Notes under the pieces: generated by a model
What the model was told of the DNA's origin: nothing
Database searches by the model: none
The model's input: only the letters and a program-made list of their open reading frames with translations
Made by a program: the position numbers and the translations under genes
In this document: piece after piece, positions 10,712 to 21,000 of the stretch
Position numbering within the stretch: the first letter of the stretch is position 1
Layout of the letters: every line of letters starts with the position of its first letter
Assembly: GCA_001949185.1 (NCBI GenBank)
Contig: BDGG01000004.1
Span: 1,854,278-1,918,277, forward strand
Reading direction: 5' to 3'
DNA length: 64,000 nt
From: Ramazzottius varieornatus
Lineage: Eukaryota; Tardigrada; Eutardigrada; Parachela; Ramazzottiidae

Positions 10712-11742
10712 TTAGTATGGTATACAGGGACTGTTAAACATGAGAGCAGGTCCTCCTTCGAACTTCCAGGGAGCGATGCTCATATTGGACGACCAGTTCT
10801 CCGCTTTCAGGAGAACGTCCGCATTGCTGGTGTAGATTCCGATGCGTCCGACAGTTGAAGACTTGGTATCGTCAGGACCGATGGGGACGATGGGGACGAT
10901 GCGGACGAAACGAGGGTTCACCCCGATCCCTTGCAGGTATGCGGAGAGCTGTTCAACGGTAATGTGCTTCGGAACACCCCTGACGGCGAAGTCGCGACTC
11001 GGAAGGCCTCGCGCTTGTAGTGGATTTCCTGTTATGGTATTCTCGTCAGTCTGCCGAGTGCCTTTCAGAATAAAAGGTCTTACCTTCCGCGGGACTCCAT
11101 TTTTCTTCGGTAGTTGAGGTTTTCGTGCTGCAATGGAAGTGAACTTAGGGGTGGTGACAGGCTGCTCCGTTGGAATGGGGACACTAGGCTTGGTGGATTG
11201 GGTATCATTTGGCGGGGCGAGCAGCCGCTGGGAGGTGTTCTTCAATGTGAACAATCTCTTCAGGATGGCTTTATGGCTATCCCGTAGAATCTTGATTTCG
11301 CCTTCCAGCTTCTGATCTCGACCCGTAAAGGCCCCACATGATTTCTCATACCTTCTTCCAAGCAGACCTGGAAATTGGTCAGCGTGTCGATTAGGATTCG
11401 CCTAAAGAATATATCAATGGCTACCGTTACCTCTATTGGCATCTCCACTCCCGTGAAGACAGGATACTTCGCTTCCACAGCTTCTCGCACCTTTCTCGTC
11501 TTCGCTTCTTCCATCTTTGACAGAAGCAGCAGGATGTTGTCGCGGAGATCGTAGGTTGGTAGGTGCACGTTAATAACAGGATCTTCGTCCGAACTTGTTA
11601 CGAACTGGGCAACCCCACGACTTCCGCACCCATTCGTCTTCATATTGGCCACAGCAATCCTATACCTTTCCAAGAGCGTGTCTTTGCTCCCGGAGACAGG
11701 AAGATTCATGGCCTCAGTTGCTGTTTGAGGGATTACAGACAT
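10712..11742 (-). pseudogene. Frameshifted ORF1-like mobile-element protein (coiled coil plus RRM-like domain)
   Basis: Two overlapping minus-strand frames make one protein. The first starts MSVIPQ at 11742 and is valid to about EMPIE. The second continues ANPNRHADQF, runs through a coiled coil with heptads (DQKLEGEIKILRDSHKAILK), then a Pro/Thr-rich linker. It ends in a domain DFAVRGVPKHITVEQL...GRIGIYTSN...W that looks like the RRM-like part of LINE ORF1-type proteins. The switch could be a 29-nt intron (GTAACG...TTCTTTAG at 11430-11402), but the smallest intron I modelled elsewhere is 57 nt. A frameshift is more likely. The family assignment is tentative. Confidence 0.45.
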
Positions 11743-11981
11743 CAAGTTACCACTTGCAGTTCACTTTCCCACTGTAGCTAACAAGCGCAACCGTAATCGT
11801 ACGTGAAGATTTCGCTGTGGGTTAAGTTAACACGCACACTAATTCTCCTGTAGTAAGACTAAACAATAAATTTGAGTTCGTTTTCAGTCTATCTTTTCTC
11901 GTTCCTCTGCAAATGCTCTTGAATCATGGGGAGGAAGACAACCAGCTTGCTTCTCATGTCTGGAGTCTTATCTTACGAAAA

Positions 11982-12105
11982 TACTGTATACTCTCCCGAG
12001 ATTCACGTACGTCACTCCATTCAGAGTGTAAAACTAGACGGTGAGACGCCAATGATTCGAGAGTCAGTGACGTACGTGAATTTTGGGAGAGCGTACAGTA
12101 CTGTA
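11982..12105. mobile_element. ~124-bp MITE inserted 5' of the Harbinger transposase
   Basis: The left arm TACTGTATACTCTCCC plus ATTCACGTACGTCACT is mirrored at the right end by AGTGACGTACGTGAAT plus GGGAGAGCGTACAGTACTGTA. The right edge brings in-frame stops TAA TGA at 12104-12109, directly upstream of the transposase frame. Confidence 0.75.
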
Positions 12106-12136
12106 ATGATGCTCTCTGCCGAAGGTCGAAAGACCG

Positions 12137-13334
12137 TTGAGAATTCCGTTTAACCTCGATGTTATAGATGATTCGGACATTTGGAAATGGTTTCGCTTCA
12201 CAAGAGAAAACATTTCTCGCTTGAAAGAAGCCTTCGGCATACCTGATGTTATCAGTTTGGAGAACAAGTCAAGGTTTGATGGCGCAGAGATCCTGTGTAT
12301 TCTTCTCGGGCGACTTGCCTATCCAAGCCGCTACACCACTCTCAGGCTTATTTATCGCCGGAGCAAACAGGAATTGTTCATGGCTTTCAGTTGGGTGGTA
12401 GGTTATGTGGATTCTAACTTCGGGCATCTGCTCACAACCATGGATTTATGCTGGCTCAAAGCAGCGGACATCTCTTTGTTCTGCAAAGCAGTCCGTCGGA
12501 AAGGCACACCACTCCGCGATGTATGGGGTTTTATCGACGGCACTTTCCGTCCTTGCTACCGGCAGAAGGTTGATCAGAAAACTATCTACAGCGGCCACTA
12601 CCGCCTCCATGGCTTAAAGTTCCAGCCCGTGATGGCACCCAATGGATTAGTTGTGAATCTGGACGGACCGTGGCCTGGCAGACGCCAAGATTCAGGTAAG
12701 AGATGGACGAGTATTTCGCACTGTTAATCCAGTAAAACTAAATCCTTAAGTGGCGCATTTTTTCGATATTAACGCCAGAAAGCCTGCGCCACTTGGGAAA
12801 ACGATCTTTTAGACTTTGTTTAATCGAATGACGCACGTTATCAGTGTTACTGGCTTGAAGTGTGCGCCACTTGAAGAAAAACGCTGAGGAGCTTGTCTGT
12901 TGAGCTAAACGTTAAAGATTTTAGGTATGCTGGCTGAAAGCGGATTGCTAGTTCTACTTAAGAACAAGATGGCTGAAACGGGGAACATCTGCCGGCTGTA
13001 TGGATATCCTGTATATCCAATATCCGAATACCTTGAAGCTCCATTTCGTGCAGGTGCGGCAGAGCTGACGCAAGAAGAAAAAGAGTTTAACGAAGCTATG
13101 TCAGGAGTACGGATGAATGTGGAATGGGGTTCCGGTGAAGTGGTCCAGCAGTTCGCTTTTCTAGATTACTCAAAAAATTTGGAAGTCCTCTGGCAGCCGG
13201 TCGGAACACTGTATACTGTTGGTACGCATTCGACTAACTGTATAGTCTGTCTGGGTCATGCCGGTAAGGTGTCTGATTTCTTTGGCATAGCACCTCTATC
13301 TTTGGAGCAGTACGTGAAAAACGATTGGTTTTGA
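12137..13334 (+). CDS. Harbinger-type DDE transposase (DDE_Tnp_4), two exons
   Basis: Exon 1 runs to 12695 and exon 2 from 12925. The join at CAG|gtaaga...ttttag restores PGRRQDSGMLAES. About 320 residues remain. A helical N-terminal part with FRFTRENISRL is followed by the first catalytic Asp in WGFIDGTF (~135). The second Asp is in GRRQDSGM (~186). The likely third acid is Glu in SGVRMNVEW near 250. The start is unclear: 12137 is a TTG, and stops at 12104-12109 lie upstream next to a MITE. Either an upstream exon is spliced in or the 5' end is lost. An ATG frame at 11926 (MGRKTTSLL) reads through the MITE in a different frame. The intron (12696-12924) itself holds two copies of the hairpin MITE family. 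Confidence 0.8.
12746..12795. repeat. Hairpin-MITE core, copy 1 (transposase intron)
   Basis: The arms are TTAAGTGGCGCA and TGCGCCACTTG, the core palindrome of the AAGTGGCGCAC family, with a ~27-bp loop. Confidence 0.7.
12825..12874. repeat. Hairpin-MITE core, copy 2 (transposase intron)
   Basis: The arms CGAATGACGCAC and GTGCGCCACTTGA enclose TTATCAGTGTTACTGGC, the loop consensus of the family. Confidence 0.7.
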
Positions 13335-13513
13335 TTAAACGATTGGACCGCAGAACAGATTCACCTCAAATTTATTCCGCTGCAACTCAACACACTCACC
13401 AAGTCTCGTAAAAGTGCTGTTCAGACCTGAGGGGATAAGGCCGGGATTGACTCAAAATTCGGCTAAGCAAAAAAAGTTAGAACTCGACGGTGCAGCTCAT
13501 CTTGGCACCCTTT

Positions 13514-14599
13514 TCAGTCTTCGTTCAGACCTTTCAGCGCCTCCATCATCACAGTAGTCATCAACTCATCTCGCTTACACTCAGCCTTACTCTTCGACCG
13601 GTCGGCTTCCATTCGTTTCAGCTCGAGTCCATATTTCATCTTGCTTTCTTCGGCCAGGCGCGACTCTGGGGCACGCTCGACTACCAGCTTTTCCTGCTTG
13701 AGCTGCAGCTCTTTCATCTTCAAATCTGAGGAACCGTCCAGAATCATACGGTTATAGCTGGTTCATATGGTTATAGCTGGTTCGCTCGCGCTTTGGTGTG
13801 TTGATCACTTCATCATCCGAGTTTCCGCCTGGAAAAACAATATTTTTTCAAGTGCGCAACTTGACCTGGGCAGACTGTGCGCCAGTAGACATGGGTAAAG
13901 CTTACGCCGTCTCGTCTAGGTAAGCCGAGCACCGCTTGACCAGGGTAGGTCAGTAAGCACGTCCCGCTTTGTTCAACATGTCTTACCCATCTCGGTGATG
14001 GCAGCTAGGTTTTACATAAAGCTTGAAAGTACTTACGGTCTGGAGGATCAGGAGTCAGCTCACGACCTCCAGTGCAACGACGTTTCCGCTTGCTGAAGGT
14101 GGCAGCGTCCATCATCTTCTTGTCTTTGCGCGACTGCTTCTCATCTTCCAACGCCTTCTTGACAAACTGTTTCTTTCGACCCTTCACTTCATGCTCTTTG
14201 AGATAGTCGACGAGCTCAACTAGCAGCTGCTCTTTTTCGTTGAACGTTCCTGGATCTCCCGATTTCCACTCGTCAAGGCGGTTCGATCCCTTGAACGCAT
14301 TGATCATTTCCGTCGACTTGTCCCTCGCAGAACGGGCAGTCTTTAGCTTCATCCCTGCTGACTTTAGTTGCTTGAAGATGTCGCTCCCCATCTCTGCATC
14401 AGTACCCTCGAAAACTTTTACGGTTGTGCGATACTGTCGAAGGAGGCGAACTTGGCTGTCTTCGTCCCCATGTCGACTTGGGTGCAGCGCTTGTCGACTT
14501 GGGTGCAGCGCTTTCTCCTCCGCTTGTCATCGATCCTGGCGATCCCACTCCTAGCACAGCTTCCATGGACTGCACCGTTAGCTCTTGCGCGTTTTCCAT
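13514..14599 (-). pseudogene. Broken Myb/SANT-like DNA-binding protein of the Harbinger element
   Basis: The partner protein of PIF/Harbinger transposases brings the transposase to DNA. Exon 1 is 14599-14037 (start MENAQEL) and exon 2 is 13828-13514. The joined reading has a SAAPKST repeat, then W-DEDSQVRLLRQY, DIFKQLKSAG and ARDKSTEMINAFK, which match the spacing of Myb/SANT-like helices. A basic stretch and a Glu/Lys-rich C-terminal coiled coil follow. Two lesions break it. One extra base lies in the G run at 14466-14469, between the Trp and the Asp. A 19-bp tandem duplication at 13746-13783 shifts exon 2. A 21-bp tandem repeat (14471-14512) encodes the doubled SAAPKST. There is no similar damage in the transposase. 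Confidence 0.7.
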
Positions 14600-14898
14600 G
14601 TTTGCTGTCCTTTCCCAAAATGAAACCTTCCGAGTTGTATGAGGAGAATACCACAAGAGAACAGAGGTATCGATGATAACAAATGATTTTTTTGGCGAAA
14701 TCTCAAGTTGAGTTTTGACGTTACAAACTTGAATAGTTGCACAGCCACGATACCGCTCCATGCTAAGCTAGCTGCAATTCCGATTACGCTATTTTTCGAA
14801 AATAAGGGGAGCTCCGGGAAGTAAAATGTAGTTACACGTCACGAAAGAGGCGGAGCAAGGCCGTAGCTACAGTTGCAAAGTGAACGGGAGTGGCAACT

Positions 14899-15166
14899 TA
14901 ATCTCTATATTCTTTCGATAGAATAGAGGGATCCGCCATGTAGTAGATACAGGTTGATTGTTGATTGCTCAAAAGAGCATGGAGTTAAATGGATGTTGAA
15001 ATCATTCCGAAAAGGAAAAAAGACTAGAAAAGTACGTCACGTTTGTGACGTACTTTTCTAACAGTAATAATTCTAACAACTTCCGGTTGCTTTTCTGTGT
15101 TCGATTGTGCCTCATCAATCGTCTGGCTCTTCTCTGGACTTCGAGCTCAAGTGTTATGTTTGCAGG
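14899..15166. promoter_or_regulatory. NKRF upstream region with a perfect 36-bp palindrome
   Basis: At 15025-15040 and 15045-15060 two 16-bp arms (TAGAAAAGTACGTCAC and its exact complement) flank GTTT. Each arm carries TACGTCAC, similar to half of a CRE/ATF site. It lies 107 bp before the NKRF start codon. A regulatory role is inferred only from position and symmetry. Confidence 0.5.
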
Positions 15167-17277
15167 ATGATGGACACAGCTGAGACGCTGCCGCAGATAC
15201 TTCGACCTTTGCACAACGGATCGTTCATGGACAGGATAGAGTCACTGAGAGGAAGCAAGGAGAATGACTGGAGCTGGCAGATCCGGAGAAAGTTTATCCA
15301 GTTCCACTCGCACCAACAGCCGGATGTGTCACTCGACTTATTCAACTCGTATTCGTGGACGCTGATAAACACAAAAACTCTGGGCTGCAGGTAGGAGAGA
15401 AATTGCACAAACCAGAGTTTGAAACTACCCATATGTCAGAAATTGATGTCCTTAACACTAGCATTCTTGCCTTAACTGAAGTCTGTAGAACGCTAACTTA
15501 GTTGACGCTGTTGACCGTTCTATCCAGGTATGATACAGAGCACATCGCATCGCTCAATGTGATGGCGCTGGATGCTGGAATCGAGGATGATCTTAATTGT
15601 GGCGGTCCGACACCCGAGATTGCGCCATATGTGCCTGATGGTGGCTCGAATCGTCGGGGAAGAGGTGGCCGCCCTTCAAATTCGTCCAGACCACCGAATC
15701 AATTTCCGCCTTCAGCCGCTTACGCCGCTGGAGCAAACGCAGCCATCAAATGCTTTCCTCCTCGTGCTGTTCAACTAGGTCCCCGCCAGAAATCTCACCC
15801 AAACGACCCTGGTCCATATCAAGCCGTACGTGTGGCTGTCCTTCCGCATGTGCCACCAGCTGTGCAGGTGGTTCAGAGTCCTCGAAGGGCCATAACCGTA
15901 GCGGAACTGGAGGCCCAAATGATGCAAACTGTTGTTCGTGAGTAGAATATAGTGTTATGTTCTGTTTTTGGCATGTAGATTTGTGTTTTATTCTTCGGAC
16001 GTCTTACCGAAAGGCGAAAACCATCTTTCCGGGAAATTGTCACTCTTTCCTCACATTACTCTCCTATTTATTCCAGCTTCGCATTTAGTCTAGTCGCCGT
16101 TTTTCTCAATAAAACTGATTCCATGACGGTTCATGATATGGTTAAATTCGCTTACGTCTGTAGGGACTCCTCCGTCGGATCAGGAACGTGCTTTGGTGTT
16201 CATCAAAACTCGACCGCAGGACGAAATTATAATAAAGCTTCAAGGGCATCTGACAGAAAAAGATGCTTCGAGGATGTTCCAGGAAACGGTAGATGCCAAC
16301 AAGGCCTTCGAATATCTGTGTGTAGAAGAAGCTTGTTTGCCGGAACGAAACCGACAAAATACTCACGAGTAAGCTGGTCCTTGAGAGTTGAAGTCGAGAC
16401 ATAAATGCATGGGTCACTTTAAATTACAGCACAGGGATTCAGAAAAGCGTAATGTTTGGTTCACTCTAGAGTTCTACATGTTTCAGGTCAATCGTGGTTT
16501 TCCATAAGTTTCATCTTCTGCGGCGACAAGGAAGCAACGCAAAAGGGGCAAAGAGCCGCGCCTGCTATGAAGCTTTGCTCATTCTGTCGGAATATTTCTT
16601 CACGATCCAGGTAACCGATATTTGAATACCATGAACCTTCCTGTCTGACCCTTGCGCACCATAGTTTCTTAAGTTGTGCTCTGCGATAGATTTCAGAAGC
16701 GGATGCTGCACCTGGTGTCCGCATATCACGAGCGGAATTGATGAGCGGAGCAGCCCTCGATATAGTGAGCACGAAGGCGGTGTGTTCCACTGCTTTACAA
16801 ACCCTCAAAGAAAGTTATGGTTACAAGCTGCTGAAACGGATGGGTTGGAAGGAAGGTCTTGGACTGGGTGCCAGCGGAAACGGGATTCTGTATCCAGTGT
16901 CGACCATGGCCGCTTCGATCATCTACAATACGCGTGGTCGACCAGGTCTGGGATACCGAGAGATCAGTGAAGATTGTCTACTCGTCGGGGACCGTTGCGA
17001 AGACCTGTGCCAAATGTATTTGACGGACGCCATCTTGTTTCGCGAAATTACGCTGTCATCGGAGTTCACCATCGCAGAAAGAGAGGTTATCCACAATATT
17101 TGCGAAAAGTACAAGCTAAGTCACAGCAGTATTGGGTCTGGAGAAAACCGTCACGTGATTATTCGAGTCAAGTGGACGATCCAGAAACTCAAGGAAGAAC
17201 TAGTACGGATGGGAGGGGCAGCTGGTCGATATCGACTTCTTCCGCCGGGCAGCAACCCGGAAGCGAATTTCCGGTAA
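15167..17277 (+). CDS. NKRF: NF-kappa-B-repressing factor-like protein (XTBD, G-patch, R3H)
   Basis: NKRF works in the nucleolus in pre-rRNA processing with the exonuclease XRN2 and the helicase DHX15. Exons are 15167-15390, 15528-15937, 16164-16368, 16487-16610 and 16690-17277, giving 516 aa with phases consistent. The N-terminal XRN2-binding domain is seen as IESLRG...DWSWQIRRKFI...LGCRY (about 20-85). A Gly/Pro/Arg-rich linker follows, then a double-stranded-RNA-binding-like region (about 215-320). Next is a G-patch, YGYKLLKRMGWKEGLGLG (about 360-385). The C-terminal R3H region is REVIHNICEKYKLSH (about 445). Human NKRF is 690 aa; the difference lies mainly in the linkers. The frame stays open for 60 bp upstream of the ATG. 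A poly(A) signal AATAAA lies at 17348-17353. Confidence 0.88.
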
Positions 17278-18051
17278 CTGGGCGGACCCAGGGAATGCCT
17301 TCCGAAAGTTATGTCTTACTATTGTAGCCACAGCCTCTGAAGACTCCAATAAAGATGTCATAGTATTTGTTTCAGATCTTCCCTCAGCAGAACAATATCG
17401 CCTTCCGTTGTTTTTGCACGTTGATCACTCTGATTAACGTCTGAAGTGATCAGAAATCATGATCGCATGTTTTACCTCTCTTCGTCCCACCGATCCGTTT
17501 CTCTTTACCTCGCGTCTTTCCTTGTACTCTTTCCTAATACGTACTCGACCCAACTGTGTTTATGATTAAATGGATGGCAGAATCTGCTATTTTGAAGATT
17601 CGGATTGGCAAGTCTTGATTAAACCACCACAAAGGCGGAGGACCCTGTATGCTTGCTCTACGGTAGAGCAGTAAAGTGGCCGCAACGGTGACCAGCAGTC
17701 AAAACGTTGTTCCACACTGTTGAACTTTTTGTTGACGTTTTATCACTTCCGTGAGTCTGGCAACTTATCGTCCCCCCGACTCCTCCGTGAATCCGTGATA
17801 ATACTCGTCTTCGAGGATCCGCTGCTTGGTTGCCGTTTGCAGATTGCTCTATGTGAAGGTGATAGACCCTGCACTGCTTGACGAAAGGGATCTCAACGAA
17901 GACGAAAGGAGATTTCGTCGGTCGTCAACTTCTGTTACTTGTATGGCACACCGTGAAGGCCGGACCTACACCATGTGTTCAGCTTCCTGACTTACACGTT
18001 GACGTTAGACTTGAACGTACTGCCTGCCAGAGCTGACATTAGCGTCGCATC
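17278..18051. other. Spacer between NKRF and BTAF1
   Basis: It holds the NKRF 3' UTR (AATAAA at 17348-17353) and presumably the BTAF1 promoter. I see no other feature. Confidence 0.5.
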
Positions 18052-21000
18052 ATGGCATCAAGGTACTGTACGACAAGATCGTCAACTTTGCTACTTCGGC
18101 CATATCGTCCCATGTTCTATCTTTCGATCGTAGGCTGGATCGTCTGTTTGCGTTACTGGAGACGGGATCGAACGCAGGGACACGGCGCGCAGCAGCTATC
18201 CAGCTGGGCGAAATTCAAAAGTTGCATACACACGAATTCAAGACGCTGATTACGAGAGTAAGTCCCCTTGTGCTCCGCCCGCTTCGTCCGCCTGAAGTTT
18301 CCATGTATTGCACTCTGAACAGATTCTGCCGCTGTTTCGGAGCTTGTCATGGGAAACGCGCGTTGCAGCCGGACAAGCTTTGGCAGCAGTTGCGGAGAAC
18401 GCACCGTCGTGGTGTCCGAAACCAGCACCAGATGAAGGTACGGAACCAATCAGGCAAAACTGATTGTTGACTGGGCCTCCTGAATGCAGTCCAATAACTC
18501 GCATTCTAGTGACTGGTCACTGGTCACTGGTCACTGGTCACTGTGTACAAGTATTTGGTGTTTGTCTTGACCGTTTGTGGGGTCAAAAATTATTCTGAAT
18601 GTTTTAGTTGGCTCGCTAGAGGACTCAGAAGTTGCCTTGGGAAAAATGCGCTTTGATGGTTTCGACATAGAGCGCATGATCGCCGAAGAAGTTCAGCTTC
18701 TGGGTTCCGAAGGAACTGAATACGACTGTGCAAACCAAGGTAAAACTTTGCCTGTAATTTCTTTGGTGTTTTTCATGAGATTGTCAACAGAAAAGCTTGT
18801 AGAATACCGGCTCGTGCAGATCTCGTCATTTTCCAGGTAACTTGGACCTTCAGGCTAAGCGAGCAGCGCTGAACGAGCAACTAGGCTTTGGAGGCTTTGC
18901 GGGAAAAGCTTTTCTTAGCGAGTTTGGCAACGAACTTATTGAGGACGAGGATCTAGCGTCGCAGCCATCGTCGTTGTCTGGACCTAGCGGGAACCCGAAT
19001 GCCGAAGCGCTGAGGCAACTTTGGTCCAGTGGTCCTTCCATGAGTGTCCGCGAAAAGAATCGCTTGAAGAGAAAGCTGAAAACGGGCCTTAGCCGTACCC
19101 ATTCGATCGAAGAGAAATCAGCGTAAGAAATCTTTCGGCCTACGCCAGGTAATTTGCTACCTTCTGTTTTAGCAACCGCGTCCTTCGTTATTTCAGCGAT
19201 ACAAACTCCAGCAATTGCACCTCAAAAAAGCTACGGATTGTTGAAGAAAATGAAACGTCGGCCGACGAATCACCGATAAAAACCAAACCTTCAGAGTCTT
19301 CTGGGGATTCAACAAGCGAACAAGTAAGACGTTTCCGAATTTAGTCGCAGCTTGCTAACAGATGTATTGTCTTTCAGGCATCTGAATGGCCATTAGCGAA
19401 AGTCCTGGAGGATTTCAACACGGTAGACTTACTTATACAGGTTTTCCTGTGTTGTGAACAGCTTTAAGTTTTGTGTCCTTAGGATCTCTTTCACAGCGAC
19501 TGGAGGATTCGCCATGGCGCAGCGACCGGAGTGCGGGAAGTGGTACGAGTAGACGGAGGCAATGCCGGGAAAAGCACTGGCCTGACCGAAAACCAGGTAA
19601 AACATTGACTTTTGTTCAGATCGAAGAACGGTAGACCAAGTAGTCGTACTGTACAGAAATGTGTTTACAGATGCGTTTGGCGAATTGGCGATGGTTAGAA
19701 GATACTTCGTTGAGACTGATTTGTGTGTTGTCGAAGGACCGCTTCGGTGACTTCGTTTCGGGCTACGAAGTAGTGGCACCGGTTCGTGAGAGCTGCGCAC
19801 AGGCACTTGGGGCTGTTCTACGCTGGGCTTCGCAAGACATGGTGGAACGTCTTTCCGAGTTTTTACTGCACCTAATGGGTCAGAAAGAATGGCAAGCGCG
19901 ACATGGCGGATTGCTAGGAGTAAAATATCTACTGATGGTCAGAAAGGTTCGCCGTCCGCCAGTCGCACAGTGTGGGCCGTAATCTTGATTTCCTACTTTT
20001 GTTTTTTAATGCTCTTCTGTGTGTGCACAGGACAGGATCGAAGCAACCTTACCGAAAGTTTTCTCATCGATCCTCCATAGCCTGAAAGACCCAGTCGATG
20101 ATGTTTGCGCCGTGGCAGCCGCGACCTTAGAAGCCGTGGTGAACGACTTTCTCAGGCTGATGCCTAATGAAGTACCCCGCCTGCTGTCCTTGCTGTGGGA
20201 TGGTCTGCTAGAGTTTGACGAACTGACGTCATGGACCAACAGCTTTATGAGTCTGTTGTCAACCATTGTCATAAAGTCCAGCTCCGAGATGGCATCACTT
20301 GGTCAGAAGCCGCTTAGTCAGCTCTTGCCACGCCTGTGGTCCTTTTTGGACCACTCGTCCGAGCGTATCCGATCCACCGTCCTCCAGACTGTGCAAACCC
20401 TTATTGACAGCACCAGGAATTTTGATGGCGACAGATGCTGGGATGATGTACTGTCCGACTTGATGAGGCGTCTGTATCAGCGGGTCATTTTGGAAGATAA
20501 ATCCAGCGTACATGAAAACCTCTTCGCGGTAAACTAATCTTGAACATGTTTTTTTTTCTTTTTTCTTGCCGAGAATCTCGGATTAAGATTGCCGGTGCTC
20601 AGCTGTGATACTTTTAGCTGTGGAAGGTTTGCCTAGAAGTATCATCGCTTTCACTGCTGTCCAAGCTCTTCTTCGCTTCATCCACCACCTGGCTTTGTCT
20701 TGCAATGCAAGCTCCGTCTATTCCCATCGACCCCGCCATCTTCGGCGTATCTTCTAGTTCGGACCATCATGTCGGCGTAAGGCTGGGTACATCCGAACGC
20801 GGTACGCTGATGACTTTTGACAAACTCAATTTTGATCGCATTTTCCAAACAGGACTGTGGGATTTCAGGGATCTTTCTGGGCGGAAGTGACGTGGTTGAC
20901 TCGGCCACTCGAGACATGGCCGTCATCCAGACAAGACGGTTGGCTACAATGTGCTTGGGCCACTTCTTCCGAACACTGCTCAGTAAAAGAGAAGTTCTTC

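Larger units (their letters stand above)
11745..14898. mobile_element. PIF/Harbinger DNA transposon, ~3.15 kb
   Basis: Terminal inverted repeats bound two genes. The left end is AGTTACCACTTGCAG...GTAGCTA; the right end is TAGCTACAGTTGCAAAGTG...GAGTGGCAACT. The genes are a DDE nuclease-type transposase (+) and a Myb/SANT-like protein (-), the two-gene set typical of PIF/Harbinger. The genes are convergent. Flanking trinucleotides are TCA (left) and TAA (right), near the expected TWA duplication. The Myb-like partner is broken, and a small MITE (11982-12105) sits 5' of the transposase, so this copy is probably no longer autonomous. Confidence 0.75.

Noticed and set aside
11402-11430. 29-nt intron in the ORF1-like gene
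   Set aside because: The borders look acceptable, but every other intron I modelled is at least 57 nt, so a frameshift is the simpler reading.
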